Of a stretch of 64,000 nucleotides of DNA, positions 53,053 to 63,369 are shown one piece after another (position 1 is the stretch's first letter; each line of letters begins with the position of its first letter). Below the pieces are notes generated by a model. That model was not told the origin of the DNA. It saw only the letters and a list, made by a program, of their open reading frames with translations, and ran no database searches. The DNA is from Bradyrhizobium sp. dw_78. GTDB lineage: Bacteria; Pseudomonadota; Alphaproteobacteria; Rhizobiales; Xanthobacteraceae. A program made the position numbers and the translations under genes. The stretch lies in the NCBI RefSeq assembly GCF_018449525.1, contig NZ_JAAVUS010000003.1, positions 186,001 through 250,000 of the forward strand, in the 5' to 3' direction.

Positions 53053-53086
53053 TGGCTGGGTTTTTTCGCTCGCGATGACGCGAGAA

Positions 53087-53205
53087 TTATCCTCCTGCCT
53101 TCCACGTGCGGATCAACTCGCCGATATCCACCATCGCTACGCCACGGATCGCCGACGGCATGCGCGAGAAGCGGGCTGCTGACGCCATGGCAGGCGATGC
53201 ATACC
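53087..53205 (-). pseudogene. Possible remnant of a c-type cytochrome gene
   Basis: On the minus strand, one frame reads TREVCIACHGVSSPL with a haem-attachment motif CIACH, and about ten codons on another frame reads SRMPSAIRGVAMVDIGELIR then TWKAGG and a stop, like the Met-ligand and C-terminal helix of small cytochromes. The pieces are in different frames and too close together, so this would be a deleted and frameshifted remnant. It lies directly after the MHS carrier stop. Chance resemblance is quite possible. Confidence 0.25.
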
Positions 53206-54525
53206 TCACGCGTCGGCAAGTATTGCTGTCTGCGTTGTCGTCCCGGGCTTGTGATCCTGCGTGTCCGGAATCCGGATCGCCGCGGTCGCGAGGAAATTGA
53301 CCACGCTCATCGCGACGATATACCAAATCCAGGAGAGTTTATCGCCCGTGGCTGTGATGATCCACGTAAAGACGATCTGTGCAGTGCCGCCGAAAATGGT
53401 GACGCCGAGTGCGTAGGCGATGGAAAGTCCCGAGGTGCGCACGGCCGCGGGGAAAATCAGCGGAATAAGCGAGATACTTGCGGAAGAACACACGGCATGA
53501 ATGGCCATCAGCGCGGCCATGGCGATGACCAGCACCGGCGGCGAGCCGGAGGTCACCACGACTTGCAGAACCGGATAGAGCAGCAGGGCAACGATCAGGC
53601 GCGGCACCAGCGCGATCCGCTTGACGCCGAACCTGTCCGCGAGAACGCCGCCGACCAGCGAGAACACCACGCCGCTGACGCCGGTGGCGAGATTGGCGGC
53701 CATCGACCAGCCCTGGCTGTAATGCAGCGTGTTGATGGCGTAGGTGGTCGTGTAGATGAAGAAATACTGGGTGATCGTTGCACCCGAGACCACCAGGATG
53801 CACAGCAGGATCTTTTGCCAATGGCCGATCAGCACCTCGGAGAGGACCTTTCCGATGTTGCCGTGGGCTTGTTCGGCATCCATCGTCTCGTCGAGATTGC
53901 GGCGAATGTAATAGCCGATGGGCGCGATCAGAATGCCGAGCAGGAAGGGTACCCGCCAGCCCCAGCTATCGGTAGCGCCAGGCGTGATCAGCGCGGCCAG
54001 CAAAAGGCCGACCAATCCGGAAATCACGCTGCCGATATTCTGGCTGGCCAATTGCCAGCTCCCGAAAAAGAAACGCCGATGGGCCGGCGCGCTTTCCAGC
54101 AGATAGGTCGTCGCCGGTCCCATCTCGCCGCCGGTCGAAAACCCCTGCAATAGCCGCGCGAACACCAGCAGGACAGGCGCCAGCACGCCGATGTCGGCAT
54201 AGGTGGGCAACAGCCCGATCATGCCGCTGCCGACCGCCATCAGCCAGATGGTCAGGGTCATGGCGGGGCGGCGGCCGAACCGGTCGGCGTAGGCGCCGAT
54301 CAGAATGCCGCCGAGAGGACGCGCGACAAATCCGACGCCGAAGGTGGCGACCGTGAGCAGCAGGCTGACGCTCGGATTGTCCGTCGGGAAAAAGGCCTTC
54401 GCAAGCCAGACGGCGAAGGCCGCATAAACCGTGAAATCGTAGAATTCCAGCGCATTCCCGAGAATGGCTGCGGTTACCCGTATGTGCGAGGAGGGCGTGC
54501 GGCGGACATCTTCGGTTTGGCTCAT
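53206..54525 (-). CDS. MFS transporter, metabolite:H+ symporter (MHS) family
   Basis: A 439-residue, 12-helix carrier. LGNALEFYDFTVYAAFAVWL (about residues 23-42) is the MHS first-helix signature of proline/betaine, citrate and alpha-ketoglutarate permeases. The loop reads ADRFGRRPAM and GFSTGGEMGPATTYLLESAP marks helix five. ATG at 54525; a TTG twelve codons earlier is open. It is 142 bp after a CoA-transferase gene on the same strand, so a carboxylate substrate that is then CoA-activated is plausible. Confidence 0.92.
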   Translation of the reverse strand: MSQTEDVRRTPSSHIRVTAAILGNALEFYDFTVYAAFAVWLAKAFFPTDNPSVSLLLTVATFGVGFVARPLGGILIGAYADRFGRRPAMTLTIWLMAVGSGMIGLLPTYADIGVLAPVLLVFARLLQGFSTGGEMGPATTYLLESAPAHRRFFFGSWQLASQNIGSVISGLVGLLLAALITPGATDSWGWRVPFLLGILIAPIGYYIRRNLDETMDAEQAHGNIGKVLSEVLIGHWQKILLCILVVSGATITQYFFIYTTTYAINTLHYSQGWSMAANLATGVSGVVFSLVGGVLADRFGVKRIALVPRLIVALLLYPVLQVVVTSGSPPVLVIAMAALMAIHAVCSSASISLIPLIFPAAVRTSGLSIAYALGVTIFGGTAQIVFTWIITATGDKLSWIWYIVAMSVVNFLATAAIRIPDTQDHKPGTTTQTAILADA

Positions 54526-54667
54526 GAGAACTTTCGGCACGGATAAATGGCTGGCGTACAATGAAGCAAGAAGCCTGCCTTGTTTGCCGGGCGTATTAGA
54601 TCGTGCCGTGGATATATATAGTCACGAATTGGGTAAGTCGAATTTGCCCGAGCGACGACTACCCCGT

Positions 54668-55789
54668 TCAGCGACCCCGTGCGGAGCCTTGCCATTCGCT
54701 TGTCAGCGCCAGGAGATCCGCGGTTTCCGTATCCCGCGCCGCCGAGGGTGTGCGCGAGAAGCGCGGCGCCGGGGCGGGTTGTGTCACGCCGTGGCGGGTG
54801 ACGAAGACCTCGCGCGCCGCCATGTGCGGATGATGGGGCGCTTCCGTCATGGTCAGGATCGGCGCGAAGCAGATGTCGGTGCCTTCCATGATCGCGCACC
54901 ACTCAGTGCGGGTTCTGGTCTTGAATGCCTCCGCAAGCTTTTGCTTCAGCGCGGGCCAGGCCTCTTGGTCCATCTGCGCGTCGAAGTCGGGGTCGGAAAG
55001 TCCGGCATGTTCGCGCAACAGCGCGTAGAATTGCGGCTCGATCGAGCCGATCGAAATGAAGTTGCCGCACGAACATTCATAGACGCCATAGAAATGTGCG
55101 CCGCCGTCGAGGAAATTGCTCTCGCGCCCTTCGCGCCAGCGGCCGTCAGCGGACAGATCAAAGAACATCGACATCAGCGATGCCGCGCCGTCGCACATCG
55201 CGGCGTCCACCACCTGGCCCTGGCCGGATTTCTTCGCTTCCAACAGCGCCGCAAGCACGCCAACCACGAGATAAAGCGCGCCGCCGCCGAAATCGCCAAC
55301 CAAATTGAGCGGCGGTACCGGCTTTTCCGCGGGGCCGATCGCGGCCAGCGCGCCGGTGATCGAAATGTAATTGATGTCGTGGCCGGCCGCCTGCGCCAGC
55401 GGGCCTTGCTGGCCCCATCCGGTCATGCGGCCATAAACGAGACGCGGATTGCGCGCCAGCACCGCATCGGGCCCAAGACCAAGGCGCTCCATCACGCCGG
55501 GCCGGAAACCTTCGATCAGCGCATCGGCATTCGCCAGCAGGTCGAGCACCCGCGTAACCGCGGCCTTGTCCTTCAAATCGAGCTCGACGACCTTGCGCCC
55601 GCGCGCCGCTACCGATTTCAGGTTCTTGTTGGCGCCGACGCGATCGAGCGTGACGACCTCCGCGCCCATATCCCCCAGCATCATGCAGGCGAACGGGCCG
55701 GGGCCGATGCCGGCGAATTCGACGATGCGATATCCGGCGAGCGGGCCGGAGGTGCGGGTAGAGGATTGGGCGGCTGCTTTATCGAGCAC
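54668..55789 (-). CDS. CaiB/BaiF family CoA-transferase (class III) or acyl-CoA racemase
   Basis: A 373-residue protein. [20 protein letters not shown] (about residues 17-36) and [14 protein letters not shown] are the family opening, and the conserved Asp that carries the CoA ester lies in [10 protein letters not shown] (about residue 200 as AMCDG). The GIGPGPF pattern is closest to alpha-methylacyl-CoA racemase. Start GTG at 55789 with GGAAAAACAAC upstream. It precedes the MHS carrier gene on the same strand. Racemase versus CoA-transferase is not settled. Confidence 0.9.
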   Translation of the reverse strand: MLDKAAAQSSTRTSGPLAGYRIVEFAGIGPGPFACMMLGDMGAEVVTLDRVGANKNLKSVAARGRKVVELDLKDKAAVTRVLDLLANADALIEGFRPGVMERLGLGPDAVLARNPRLVYGRMTGWGQQGPLAQAAGHDINYISITGALAAIGPAEKPVPPLNLVGDFGGGALYLVVGVLAALLEAKKSGQGQVVDAAMCDGAASLMSMFFDLSADGRWREGRESNFLDGGAHFYGVYECSCGNFISIGSIEPQFYALLREHAGLSDPDFDAQMDQEAWPALKQKLAEAFKTRTRTEWCAIMEGTDICFAPILTMTEAPHHPHMAAREVFVTRHGVTQPAPAPRFSRTPSAARDTETADLLALTSEWQGSARGR

Positions 55790-56120
55790 GTTGTTTTTCC
55801 ATTGGTGCGTTTCCCTGCCCGACTTTCCCGCCTCGGGACGGGCGAGGCAAGTGCGATTTGGGACATTTTCAGTTCCGTGGCTTCGTCCATCAAGACGCAG
55901 CGCGCCAGCTGTCGAATACGATCGGCGATCCGTTCGTTCTCAGCGCCGTCTCGATGGCCGGCATCCGTATGACGCCGCTCGCGCGATCTCGCCGGCTGCG
56001 CTCCGGCGATGAGAACTCGACCTGAGCGCGAATTTACGGCCTTTTATCCATTTTACGCTAGTGTGCCGGGCTGGATCGGGCGCCCGGCGTACCGATACCG
56101 GCCGGAAAACGGGGGCAGGG
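55790..56120. other. Gene-free divergent region
   Basis: 331 bp between the CoA-transferase and chemoreceptor genes; both promoters should be here. Small frames overlap the two genes' leaders and show no features. No clear operator or repeat is seen. Confidence 0.5.
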
Positions 56121-58166
56121 ATGGGAATGTCGAAGCGCGTCATGCAGCAATCGCTGTTCTTGAAACTTCCGGCCTTGCGGTTTCGCGGCAAGATCATGCT
56201 CGGCTTCATGGCCGTTCTCGTGATCTCGGCAGCCAGCATGGGCATCGCCTATCTTGGCTTTGAGCACGTCTCGTCAGGTGTGGCATCCTACCGAAAAAGC
56301 GTGTCGGAGGCCGATCTGGCGCGCACCATCGATCGCGACGTGGTCCTGTACCGGGGCTTGGCGCAATATTACGTGGTCACCGGCAAGGATGAGGACAGCA
56401 AGACGGCGCTGGCGGCCGAATCGGGTTTGAAGGACGCCATCGATCAGGCGATGAAGGGCACGACGAATCCGGCGGTGCTCGATCAGATCACGCGGCTGGC
56501 CCGGGAATTTCGTACCTTTACCAAGATTTTCGCCGACATCCTGAAGGTCAAGGGCGAGAGCATGCTGGTGTCGCAGAACCAGCTCGCGCGCGGCGGCAAC
56601 ATGCTGCGTTACAAGCTCGATGAGCTGGCGGGCGACGCCGGGGAAGCCGAGCTTCCGGCCATCGAACTCGGCATCAAGCAGGTAACTGCGCAATATCAGG
56701 CGATGACCGCGCTCGCCAACATGTTCGCCATCAATTCGGACCAGGCGGTTGCCGCCGCCGCGCTGGCGCGGCTGAAATTCGTCGAGAATTCGATTCACGC
56801 AATTTCGACGACCGATGACAAGATCGTGCATGGCCTCGGCGAGGCGGCCGGGCTGCTCGACGACTACAAGCAAGCCCTGAGCAAGCTGGTCGATAATGCA
56901 AAATCGATCCAGCAGCTGACCGGCGAGATGACCGATTCGGCCACCTCGATCATGCAGGGCTCAAGCACGATGAAGGCGGACCTGCTTGCGGATCAGCAAA
57001 GGCTGGAGGCCGAGTCCGATGCGACCATCGGCCGGACCGAGCGCCTGATCGTGATGCTCGCGGTCGGCGGCTTTCTGCTTGGCGGCGTGCTGGCGGCCTT
57101 GCTGGGCAGGGGAATATCCCGGCCGATGACCGCGATGTGCAAGGCGATGCGCGAACTCGCCGGCGGCAAGTTCGACGTCGTGTTGCCGGGACTCGGCCGC
57201 AAGGACGAGCTTGGCGAGATGGCCGGCGCAATGGAGGAATTCAAGGTGCAGGCGGTCGCCAAGGCCGAACGCGACGCCGCCGAGCAGGACGCCCGCAACA
57301 AGGCCGGCAGCGCCGCGCGCCGCGCCGAGCTCATTCGCTTTGCCGACGAATTCGAGGCCGCGGTGGGCGCGATCGTCTCCAATGTCTCGGCATCGGCCGA
57401 GCAACTCGAATCCGCCGCCGGAACGCTGACGCGGACCGCGGAAACCACACAAAGCCTGTCCGGCAAGGTCGCAGGCTCATCCGAGGAGGCCGCGAGCAAC
57501 ATGCAGTCGGTGGCGTCGGCCACGGAAGAGCTTTCCGCTTCCGTCGACGAAATCGGAAAGCGGGTGCGCGAATCCAACGGGATTGCCGAGGCGGCGGTCG
57601 TCCAGGCGCGGCAAACCGACGAACGCATCGGCAGATTGTCGCGCGCCGCGCAGGAGGTCGGCGACGTCGTCAAGCTGATTACCGCGATCGCCGAGCAAAC
57701 CAATCTGCTGGCGTTGAACGCCACCATCGAGGCCGCCCGCGCCGGCGAGGCCGGCCGCGGCTTTGCCGTCGTCGCTTCCGAGGTCAAATCGCTGGCGAGC
57801 CAGACCGCGAAAGCGACCGACGACATTTCGTCCCATATCGCCGGCATGCAGGAAGCGACGCAGGAATCGGTTGTCGCCATCAAGGAAATCGGCGGCACCA
57901 TTTCGCAGATCTCCGGCATCGCTTCGTCGATCGCCATCGCGGTGGAGCAACAAAGCTCGGCCACGCAGGAAATCGCGCTCAGCGTTCAGAAGGTCGCGCG
58001 CGGCACCGACGAGGCGTCGGCCAGCATCGTGGAAGTCAATCGCGGCGCGACCGAAACCGGGTCGGCGTCGGAGGGCGTGCTGAACTCGGCGCGGACACTG
58101 TCAAGCGAAAGCACGCGCCTGCGCGCGGAACTCGATCGCTTCATGGCCAATATTCGCGCGGCCTGA
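56121..58166 (+). CDS. Methyl-accepting chemotaxis protein with long helical sensor
   Basis: A 681-residue chemoreceptor. The first membrane helix (KIMLGFMAVLVISAASMGIA, about residues 24-43) is followed by a periplasmic domain of about 270 residues that is nearly all helical (possible helical-bundle type), a second helix (RLIVMLAVGGFLLGGVLAAL, about residue 310), HAMP, and the signalling domain with tip [20 protein letters not shown]. The tail lacks a CheR-docking pentapeptide. Start may be the ATG at 56121 or 56127. It is unrelated in sensor type to the receptor at 25029, and no che genes are near. Confidence 0.92.
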   Translation: MGMSKRVMQQSLFLKLPALRFRGKIMLGFMAVLVISAASMGIAYLGFEHVSSGVASYRKSVSEADLARTIDRDVVLYRGLAQYYVVTGKDEDSKTALAAESGLKDAIDQAMKGTTNPAVLDQITRLAREFRTFTKIFADILKVKGESMLVSQNQLARGGNMLRYKLDELAGDAGEAELPAIELGIKQVTAQYQAMTALANMFAINSDQAVAAAALARLKFVENSIHAISTTDDKIVHGLGEAAGLLDDYKQALSKLVDNAKSIQQLTGEMTDSATSIMQGSSTMKADLLADQQRLEAESDATIGRTERLIVMLAVGGFLLGGVLAALLGRGISRPMTAMCKAMRELAGGKFDVVLPGLGRKDELGEMAGAMEEFKVQAVAKAERDAAEQDARNKAGSAARRAELIRFADEFEAAVGAIVSNVSASAEQLESAAGTLTRTAETTQSLSGKVAGSSEEAASNMQSVASATEELSASVDEIGKRVRESNGIAEAAVVQARQTDERIGRLSRAAQEVGDVVKLITAIAEQTNLLALNATIEAARAGEAGRGFAVVASEVKSLASQTAKATDDISSHIAGMQEATQESVVAIKEIGGTISQISGIASSIAIAVEQQSSATQEIALSVQKVARGTDEASASIVEVNRGATETGSASEGVLNSARTLSSESTRLRAELDRFMANIRAA

Positions 58167-58318
58167 GTATCTCCGTCGCCCCGGCCTCCGAGCTGGGGCC
58201 CATAACCACCGTCGCTTGTTGTTTTAATTCAGGAAGTGACGGGCTTCGTGCCAACATCTCCGTCACGGCGTATGGGTTCCGGCTCAAGGCCGAGACGACG
58301 ATAAAGACGGGATGACTT

Positions 58319-58684
58319 TCAATCTCTCCCGAACTGGTGCTTCAACTCGACCTTGGCGCGTTGCAGCCGGTCGCGCTGCGCCTTCGGCAAGGTCTTGCCG
58401 GCGCGGTTGATATAGAATGTCAGCATGGACAGCGCGGAACGATAGGCCCCCGTTTTGCGGCGCGAGCTGTGCTCCGCCGAAAGCTTGAGCGAGGCCGCGA
58501 TTTTCTTTGGATCGGTGAGCGTGAAAACGCCGCGTTTCAGGTCGAGCGCGTCGCTTTCGCGCGTCACGCGTTGCGACCAGCGCTTTGGCGATGGCTTTGC
58601 GGCGGCCTTTTTCGGCGCCGGGCCGGTTGTGCGCTTTGTCTTTGGCGTCGATTTACGCGTCGCAATTCTTCGGCGTTCGGCCAT
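58319..58684 (-). CDS. DUF3175 family protein
   Basis: A 121-residue basic protein. The first 32 residues are a Lys/Arg/Pro/Ala-rich tail like that of DNA-binding histone-like proteins; the conserved part runs from KRWSQRVTRESDALDLKRGV to SALSMLTFYINRAGKTLPKA, the DUF3175 pattern. It is a single gene, convergent with the chemoreceptor. Function is unknown; the basic tail suggests nucleic acid contact. Confidence 0.85.
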   Translation of the reverse strand: MAERRRIATRKSTPKTKRTTGPAPKKAAAKPSPKRWSQRVTRESDALDLKRGVFTLTDPKKIAASLKLSAEHSSRRKTGAYRSALSMLTFYINRAGKTLPKAQRDRLQRAKVELKHQFGRD

Positions 58685-58919
58685 GGATGACTCCCGTCAT
58701 ATCGGCAATGTCGGCGAAGAACAGCGGCTGACCGGATTCGTTCCTGAAGCCGCAATATGGAACCCGATGGCCTCTGCGGCGTTACTTTCAGGGGCGGGCA
58801 TCATGGTTCCGCGATGAAGGTTTGAAGACCTTGGAATGTCGCGTTCCAGGGTTTTCGTCATTGGCCTTGGTCTGATGGACTTCCAACTGAAACAGCGAAA
58901 TTCCGCGTCGAAGACAGCT

Positions 58920-60377
58920 ATGCCCGCCACGAATTCCGCGCCGGCGAACGACGATCGCGTTATCGAGACCGATATCGCCGCCCGGCTCGACAGCCTGCCC
59001 TGGAGCGGCTTCCACACCCGCGTCGTGTTCGCGCTCGGCATCACCTGGATTCTCGATGGCCTTGAAGTGACGCTCGCGGGTACGCTGTCCGGCGCGCTGA
59101 AAGCGAGCCCGTCGCTGCATTTCAGCAATTTCGATGTCGGATTTTCCAACAGCGCCTATCTCGCCGGCGCCGTGCTCGGCGCGCTGGGTTTCGGATGGCT
59201 CACGGACCGGATCGGCCGCAAGAAGCTGTTCTTCATCACGCTGGCGCTCTATCTCACAGCGACCGCTGCGACCGCGCTGTCGTGGGGGCTGATGAGCTAT
59301 GCCACGTTCCGTTTTTTCACCGGCGCCGGTATCGGCGGCGAATATACCGCGATCAATTCGACGATTCAGGAACTGGTGCCGGCGCGTTATCGCGGATGGA
59401 CCGACATCGTGATCAATGGCAGCTTCTGGATCGGCACCGCGATGGGCGCGGTCTGCGCGATCGTGTTGCTCGATCCCGCGGTGATCGGGTCCGATCTCGG
59501 CTGGCGGCTCGCTTATTTCGCCGGCGCCTGTCTCGGGCTGGTGGTGCTGGTGATGCGGATGTGGATTCCCGAAAGTCCGCGCTGGCTGATCATTCATGGC
59601 TATCCCGATCGCGCCGACATCATCGTCGCCGATATCGAGCGATCCGTGATCGGAAAGGCGCAGGAGCCGCGCCAGCATCGCTGGCCCAAGATCAAACTGA
59701 GGATGCGCGACCACACCCCGTTGCGCGAGGTGGCGCACACGCTTTTTTCCGTCTATCGGCAGCGTGCGCTGGTCGGACTGGCGCTGATGGTGGCGCAGGC
59801 TTTTTTCTACAACGCGATCTTCTTCACCTTCGCGCTGGTGCTGAGCGAATTCTACGGCATCGCGGCGGACCGGATCGGCTGGTACATTCTGCCGTTCGCC
59901 GCAGGCAATTTCCTGGGGCCGCTATTGCTCGGCCGGCTGTTCGATACGCTGGGCCGCCGGGTGATGATCACCTTCACCTACGGCATCTCCGGTATTCTGC
60001 TGGCGCTTTCCGGCTATCTGTTCGCGCATGGCCTGTTGAGCGCGCAGGGCCAGACCATCGCCTGGATGGTGATTTTCTTTTTTGCTTCGCCGGCGGCCAG
60101 CGCCGCCTATCTCACCGTTAGCGAGACCTTTCCGCTGGAGATCCGTGCGCTGGCGATCGCGCTGTTCTATGCGGTCGGAACCGGAATCGGCGGCGTCGCG
60201 GGGCCGGCGCTGTTCGGCGCGTTGATCGATACCGGATCGCGCGGCAGCGTTTTCGCCGGTTATCTGTTCGGGGCGGGATTGATGGTGGCGGCGGCCGCGA
60301 TCGCCTGGCGCTATTGCATCGCCGCCGAGCGCAAGCCGCTGGAATCCGTCGCACGGCCGTTGGCTTTTGTGGAGTAG
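58920..60377 (+). CDS. MFS transporter upstream of trehalose genes
   Basis: A 12-helix carrier of about 485 residues. FALGITWILDGLEVTLAGTL (about residues 33-52), the loop WLTDRIGRKKL and the segment FTGAGIGGEYTAINSTIQEL (about residues 132-151) place it with sugar/metabolite:H+ symporters. The stop is 6 bp before otsB, so the three genes probably share a transcript. The start is uncertain: ATGs at 58836 and 58875 are also in frame, but the conserved region begins after 58920. Sugar or organic acid transport is inferred. Confidence 0.88.
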   Translation: MPATNSAPANDDRVIETDIAARLDSLPWSGFHTRVVFALGITWILDGLEVTLAGTLSGALKASPSLHFSNFDVGFSNSAYLAGAVLGALGFGWLTDRIGRKKLFFITLALYLTATAATALSWGLMSYATFRFFTGAGIGGEYTAINSTIQELVPARYRGWTDIVINGSFWIGTAMGAVCAIVLLDPAVIGSDLGWRLAYFAGACLGLVVLVMRMWIPESPRWLIIHGYPDRADIIVADIERSVIGKAQEPRQHRWPKIKLRMRDHTPLREVAHTLFSVYRQRALVGLALMVAQAFFYNAIFFTFALVLSEFYGIAADRIGWYILPFAAGNFLGPLLLGRLFDTLGRRVMITFTYGISGILLALSGYLFAHGLLSAQGQTIAWMVIFFFASPAASAAYLTVSETFPLEIRALAIALFYAVGTGIGGVAGPALFGALIDTGSRGSVFAGYLFGAGLMVAAAAIAWRYCIAAERKPLESVARPLAFVE

Positions 60378-60383
60378 AATGAC

Positions 60384-61211
60384 ATGAACGAGAAGTTGGC
60401 GGAGAAGCTGGTGCCAGAGGATCGATCGTTGGAACAGTCCATCCCTGATGCCGCCGTTCCGGTGTCGCGCGGGCGGTTGCCGCGGCTAAGCGAGACGGCG
60501 CTGCTGCTCGATATCGACGGCACGCTGCTCGATCTTGCACCGACGCCGCGCGAGGTCTGGGTGCCGCCGGGCCTGGCCAAGACCCTCAACGGCCTCCTGG
60601 AGCGGACCTCGGGCGCGCTGGCCTTCGTCAGCGGCCGCTCGTTGAACGATATCGATCTGATCTTTGCGCCGGACCAGTTCCCGGCGGTGGGAGGCCACGG
60701 CGCGGAAATGCGGCTCTCGGCCGATGGCGAGGCCGTCGCCAGCCATGCGCCGCCGATGGACAAGGAATTGAAACGGCGGCTCGCGGCCATCGCCAAACTC
60801 AGCCCGGGAATCCTGCTCGAAGACAAGGGCTATTCGCTGGCGCTGCATTACCGGCTGGCGCCGCATGCGGAGAAGGCGATCTATGAGGCGGTCGCGCTGA
60901 TCCGGGCCGATCTGCCGAATGCGCCGATCGAGGTGCTGCCGGGAAAATCCGTATGCGAGATCAAGCATTCCGGGTTCAACAAGGCGTCGGGCGTGCTTGA
61001 ACTGATGAAGCACGCGCCCTTCAAGGGCCGCCGCCCGCTTTTCATCGGCGACGACGTCACCGACGAGTCGGTGTTCGCCATCATGCCCGAGCTGAACGGT
61101 TTTGCATTTTCGGTTGGCCGGCATGCGCAAGGCGTGACCGGTCACTTCGATCAGCCCGGCGATGTCCGCACATGGCTTGCGCATCTGCTCGATGCAGAGG
61201 CAGGGCCATAA
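60384..61211 (+). CDS. otsB: Trehalose-6-phosphate phosphatase
   Basis: A 275-residue HAD-superfamily phosphatase that makes trehalose from trehalose-6-phosphate. Motif I LLLDIDGTLLDL has the nucleophile Asp at about residue 40, SGRSLNDID (about residue 80) is motif II-like, and FIGDDVTDESVF (about residue 219) gives the Mg-binding aspartates. ATG at 60384 follows the MFS stop by 6 bp. otsA is 164 bp downstream. Trehalose is a stress and desiccation protectant. Confidence 0.96.
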   Translation: MNEKLAEKLVPEDRSLEQSIPDAAVPVSRGRLPRLSETALLLDIDGTLLDLAPTPREVWVPPGLAKTLNGLLERTSGALAFVSGRSLNDIDLIFAPDQFPAVGGHGAEMRLSADGEAVASHAPPMDKELKRRLAAIAKLSPGILLEDKGYSLALHYRLAPHAEKAIYEAVALIRADLPNAPIEVLPGKSVCEIKHSGFNKASGVLELMKHAPFKGRRPLFIGDDVTDESVFAIMPELNGFAFSVGRHAQGVTGHFDQPGDVRTWLAHLLDAEAGP

Positions 61212-61375
61212 TCGGTTGGCGATCATCGATTTCGGGCAATATTTGGCTTTTTTATTGAAATCATCGGGCTCCCACAGGCGTGCCCGAATTTGGTTTCAAT
61301 TCGTTGAAAGGGTGCGCTGGAACCATATTGATGAATGGCTGTTAATACACGAGTGATTACCCAGGAGGGGACCCT

Positions 61376-62848
61376 GTGAATCTCGTCGTTGTTTCAAATC
61401 GCGTTGCGCGCGGTACAGCCCATGAACCCATGACCGGGGGGCTCGCCGCTGCGTTGTTGCCGGTGGTTGAGAAGTCCGGTGCGATTTGGGTCGGTTCCAG
61501 CGGCCGCGTCCGCGATGGCGCGCAAAAAGAGCCTTTTGCAGAAATTGAGGCGCTCGGAGCCGGTGCGCTAGCGATGCTCGACCTGCCGTCCGCGCATTAC
61601 GGCGGCTATTATGAAGGTTTTGCGAACTCGGCATTGTGGCCGGCGCTGCATTCCCGTAGCGACCTGATCTGCGCGACCGAGGAGGATTATCGTTCTTATC
61701 GCGAAGTGAACAGCTTCATGGCAAGGGCGCTGCTGCGCTTCGTCAAGCCGGACACGGCGTTCTGGATCCAGGACTATCACTTCCTCGCGCTGGGCGCGGA
61801 ACTGCGTCATTTGGGCGTGACGCGTCCAATCGGCTTCTTCCTGCATACGCCGTGGCCGACGCGTGCGATTATGGGCGGCGTGTCTCATCATCGCGAATTG
61901 ATCGAGGCGATGCTGGCCTATGATCTGATCGGGTTCCAGACCCAGGACGATCGCGAGAATTTCCTCGATTATCTTGCTTCGGATCTTGGACTGGAAATAA
62001 AAAATAGCGTGGTGACCTCGCGCTACGGCAAATCACACATCAAGGTATTTCCGATCGGCATCGACCCGCGGAAATTCGCCGAGCAGTCCGCCAGGGCGGC
62101 GTCCCATCCCGACGTGTCGCGGCTGCGGCGAAGCCTGAACGGCGAGAAACTCGCGATCGGTGTCGACCGGCTGGATTATTCCAAGGGGCTGGTCAACCGC
62201 ATCAAGGCGTTCGACCGCATGTGGACGATGCAGCCTGCGCTGGCGCGAACGGTGTCGTTGTTGCAGATCGCAACGCCGTCGCGCGGCGCGATCGAAGCCT
62301 ACGGCAATCTGCAAAGCGAACTTGCCAAGCTGGTCAGCGACGTCAATGGCCGACACGGCGAGGTGGACTGGACTCCGATCCGCTACCTCAACAAGGGCTA
62401 TAGCCAGACCGTGCTGGCGGGCCTCTATCGCACGGCGCAGGTCGGCGTGGTGACGCCGCTGCATGACGGCATGAATCTCGTCGCCAAGGAATATGTCGCG
62501 GCCCAGAACCCGGCCGATCCCGGCGTGCTGGTGCTGTCGAAATTCGCCGGCGCCGCGAACGAACTCGATACCGCGCTGCTGGTCAATCCGCACGATATCG
62601 ACGGCATGGCGCGGACCATTGCGACCGCGGTCACGATGCCCCTGCACGAGCGGCGCATGCGCTGGGAAGCGATGATGGCGAAGCTTCGCGCCAGCACCAT
62701 CCAGCAGTGGTTTGCCGATTTCGTCGATGCGTTGCAGGAAACAGCGCAGGAGACGCGGTCCGAGAGAGATCCGGCAGAGCCGTTGATCGACGAACCGCTG
62801 GCCGTACGGTCGCTTCGCTCGGCCGGTTCCGGTGTGCAGTATCACTGA
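61376..62848 (+). CDS. otsA: Trehalose-6-phosphate synthase
   Basis: A 490-residue GT20 glycosyltransferase joining UDP-glucose and glucose-6-phosphate. FWIQDYHFLALG (about residue 129), FFLHTPWPTRAI, GVDRLDYSKGLVNRI (about residue 261) and LHDGMNLVAKEYVAAQ (about residue 361) are the substrate-binding motifs, and the N-terminal MNLVVVSNRVA opens the family fold. GTG start at 61376 with a strong AGGAGGGG site. The 164-bp gap after otsB may contain its own promoter. The last 35 residues are a low-complexity tail. Confidence 0.97.
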   Translation: MNLVVVSNRVARGTAHEPMTGGLAAALLPVVEKSGAIWVGSSGRVRDGAQKEPFAEIEALGAGALAMLDLPSAHYGGYYEGFANSALWPALHSRSDLICATEEDYRSYREVNSFMARALLRFVKPDTAFWIQDYHFLALGAELRHLGVTRPIGFFLHTPWPTRAIMGGVSHHRELIEAMLAYDLIGFQTQDDRENFLDYLASDLGLEIKNSVVTSRYGKSHIKVFPIGIDPRKFAEQSARAASHPDVSRLRRSLNGEKLAIGVDRLDYSKGLVNRIKAFDRMWTMQPALARTVSLLQIATPSRGAIEAYGNLQSELAKLVSDVNGRHGEVDWTPIRYLNKGYSQTVLAGLYRTAQVGVVTPLHDGMNLVAKEYVAAQNPADPGVLVLSKFAGAANELDTALLVNPHDIDGMARTIATAVTMPLHERRMRWEAMMAKLRASTIQQWFADFVDALQETAQETRSERDPAEPLIDEPLAVRSLRSAGSGVQYH

Positions 62849-63225
62849 CCGCGCGGCAATCCATCGCCGGCTGATCGCGGTACGATGCGCCATCCTTGAT
62901 GGCGTTATGTTTCGGCGCGCCCGGATGATCCGGGGCACGACGTCTTTTGCCTCAATCCGTCTTTGCCTTGGCCGATGCGAATACGCCCTGTCCCGCTGGC
63001 GGCAAGCGCCGCGCCGAAGGTCATGCCGTCTCCACAAAACCGAATGGCCGCTCCGGTCGGTCGTCCTTGCCGGCCGGTTTCCGCCTCACCGGCTTTCGCC
63101 AGCGCCTGCCGGCCGCCGCCGGAAATGCAAAATTATCAATAATATTCAATCGGTTGGGAAAATTGCGGCGATCCCGGCCACAGTCCCTTGCAAAACTCCT
63201 CCCGCGCCTTCAAGAGAGGGCATCC
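62849..63225. other. Gene-free stretch before tRNA-Ser
   Basis: 377 bp, moderately GC-rich, with an AT-rich dip at about 63120-63165 just ahead of tRNA-Ser that may contain its promoter. No convincing gene on either strand. Confidence 0.5.
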
Positions 63226-63315
63226 GGAGAGATGGCCGAGTGGCTTAAGGCGCACGCTTGGAAAGCGTGTGTGCGGGAAACCGTACCGTGGGTTCGAATC
63301 CCACTCTCTCCGCCA
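63226..63315 (+). tRNA. tRNA-Ser (anticodon GGA)
   Basis: A 90-nt class II tRNA. The acceptor GGAGAGA pairs with TCTCTCC (63305-63311), the anticodon stem around TTGGAAA gives GGA, an extended variable arm (TGTGCGGGAAACCGTAC region) is present, and the T arm GTGGGTTCGAATCCCAC and CCA are encoded. An integrase remnant lies just downstream. Confidence 0.95.
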
Positions 63316-63369
63316 AAATCTCCCAAAAACCCTGCAAATTAAGCCCATTCCGCACTTTGTGGCCCCTTC

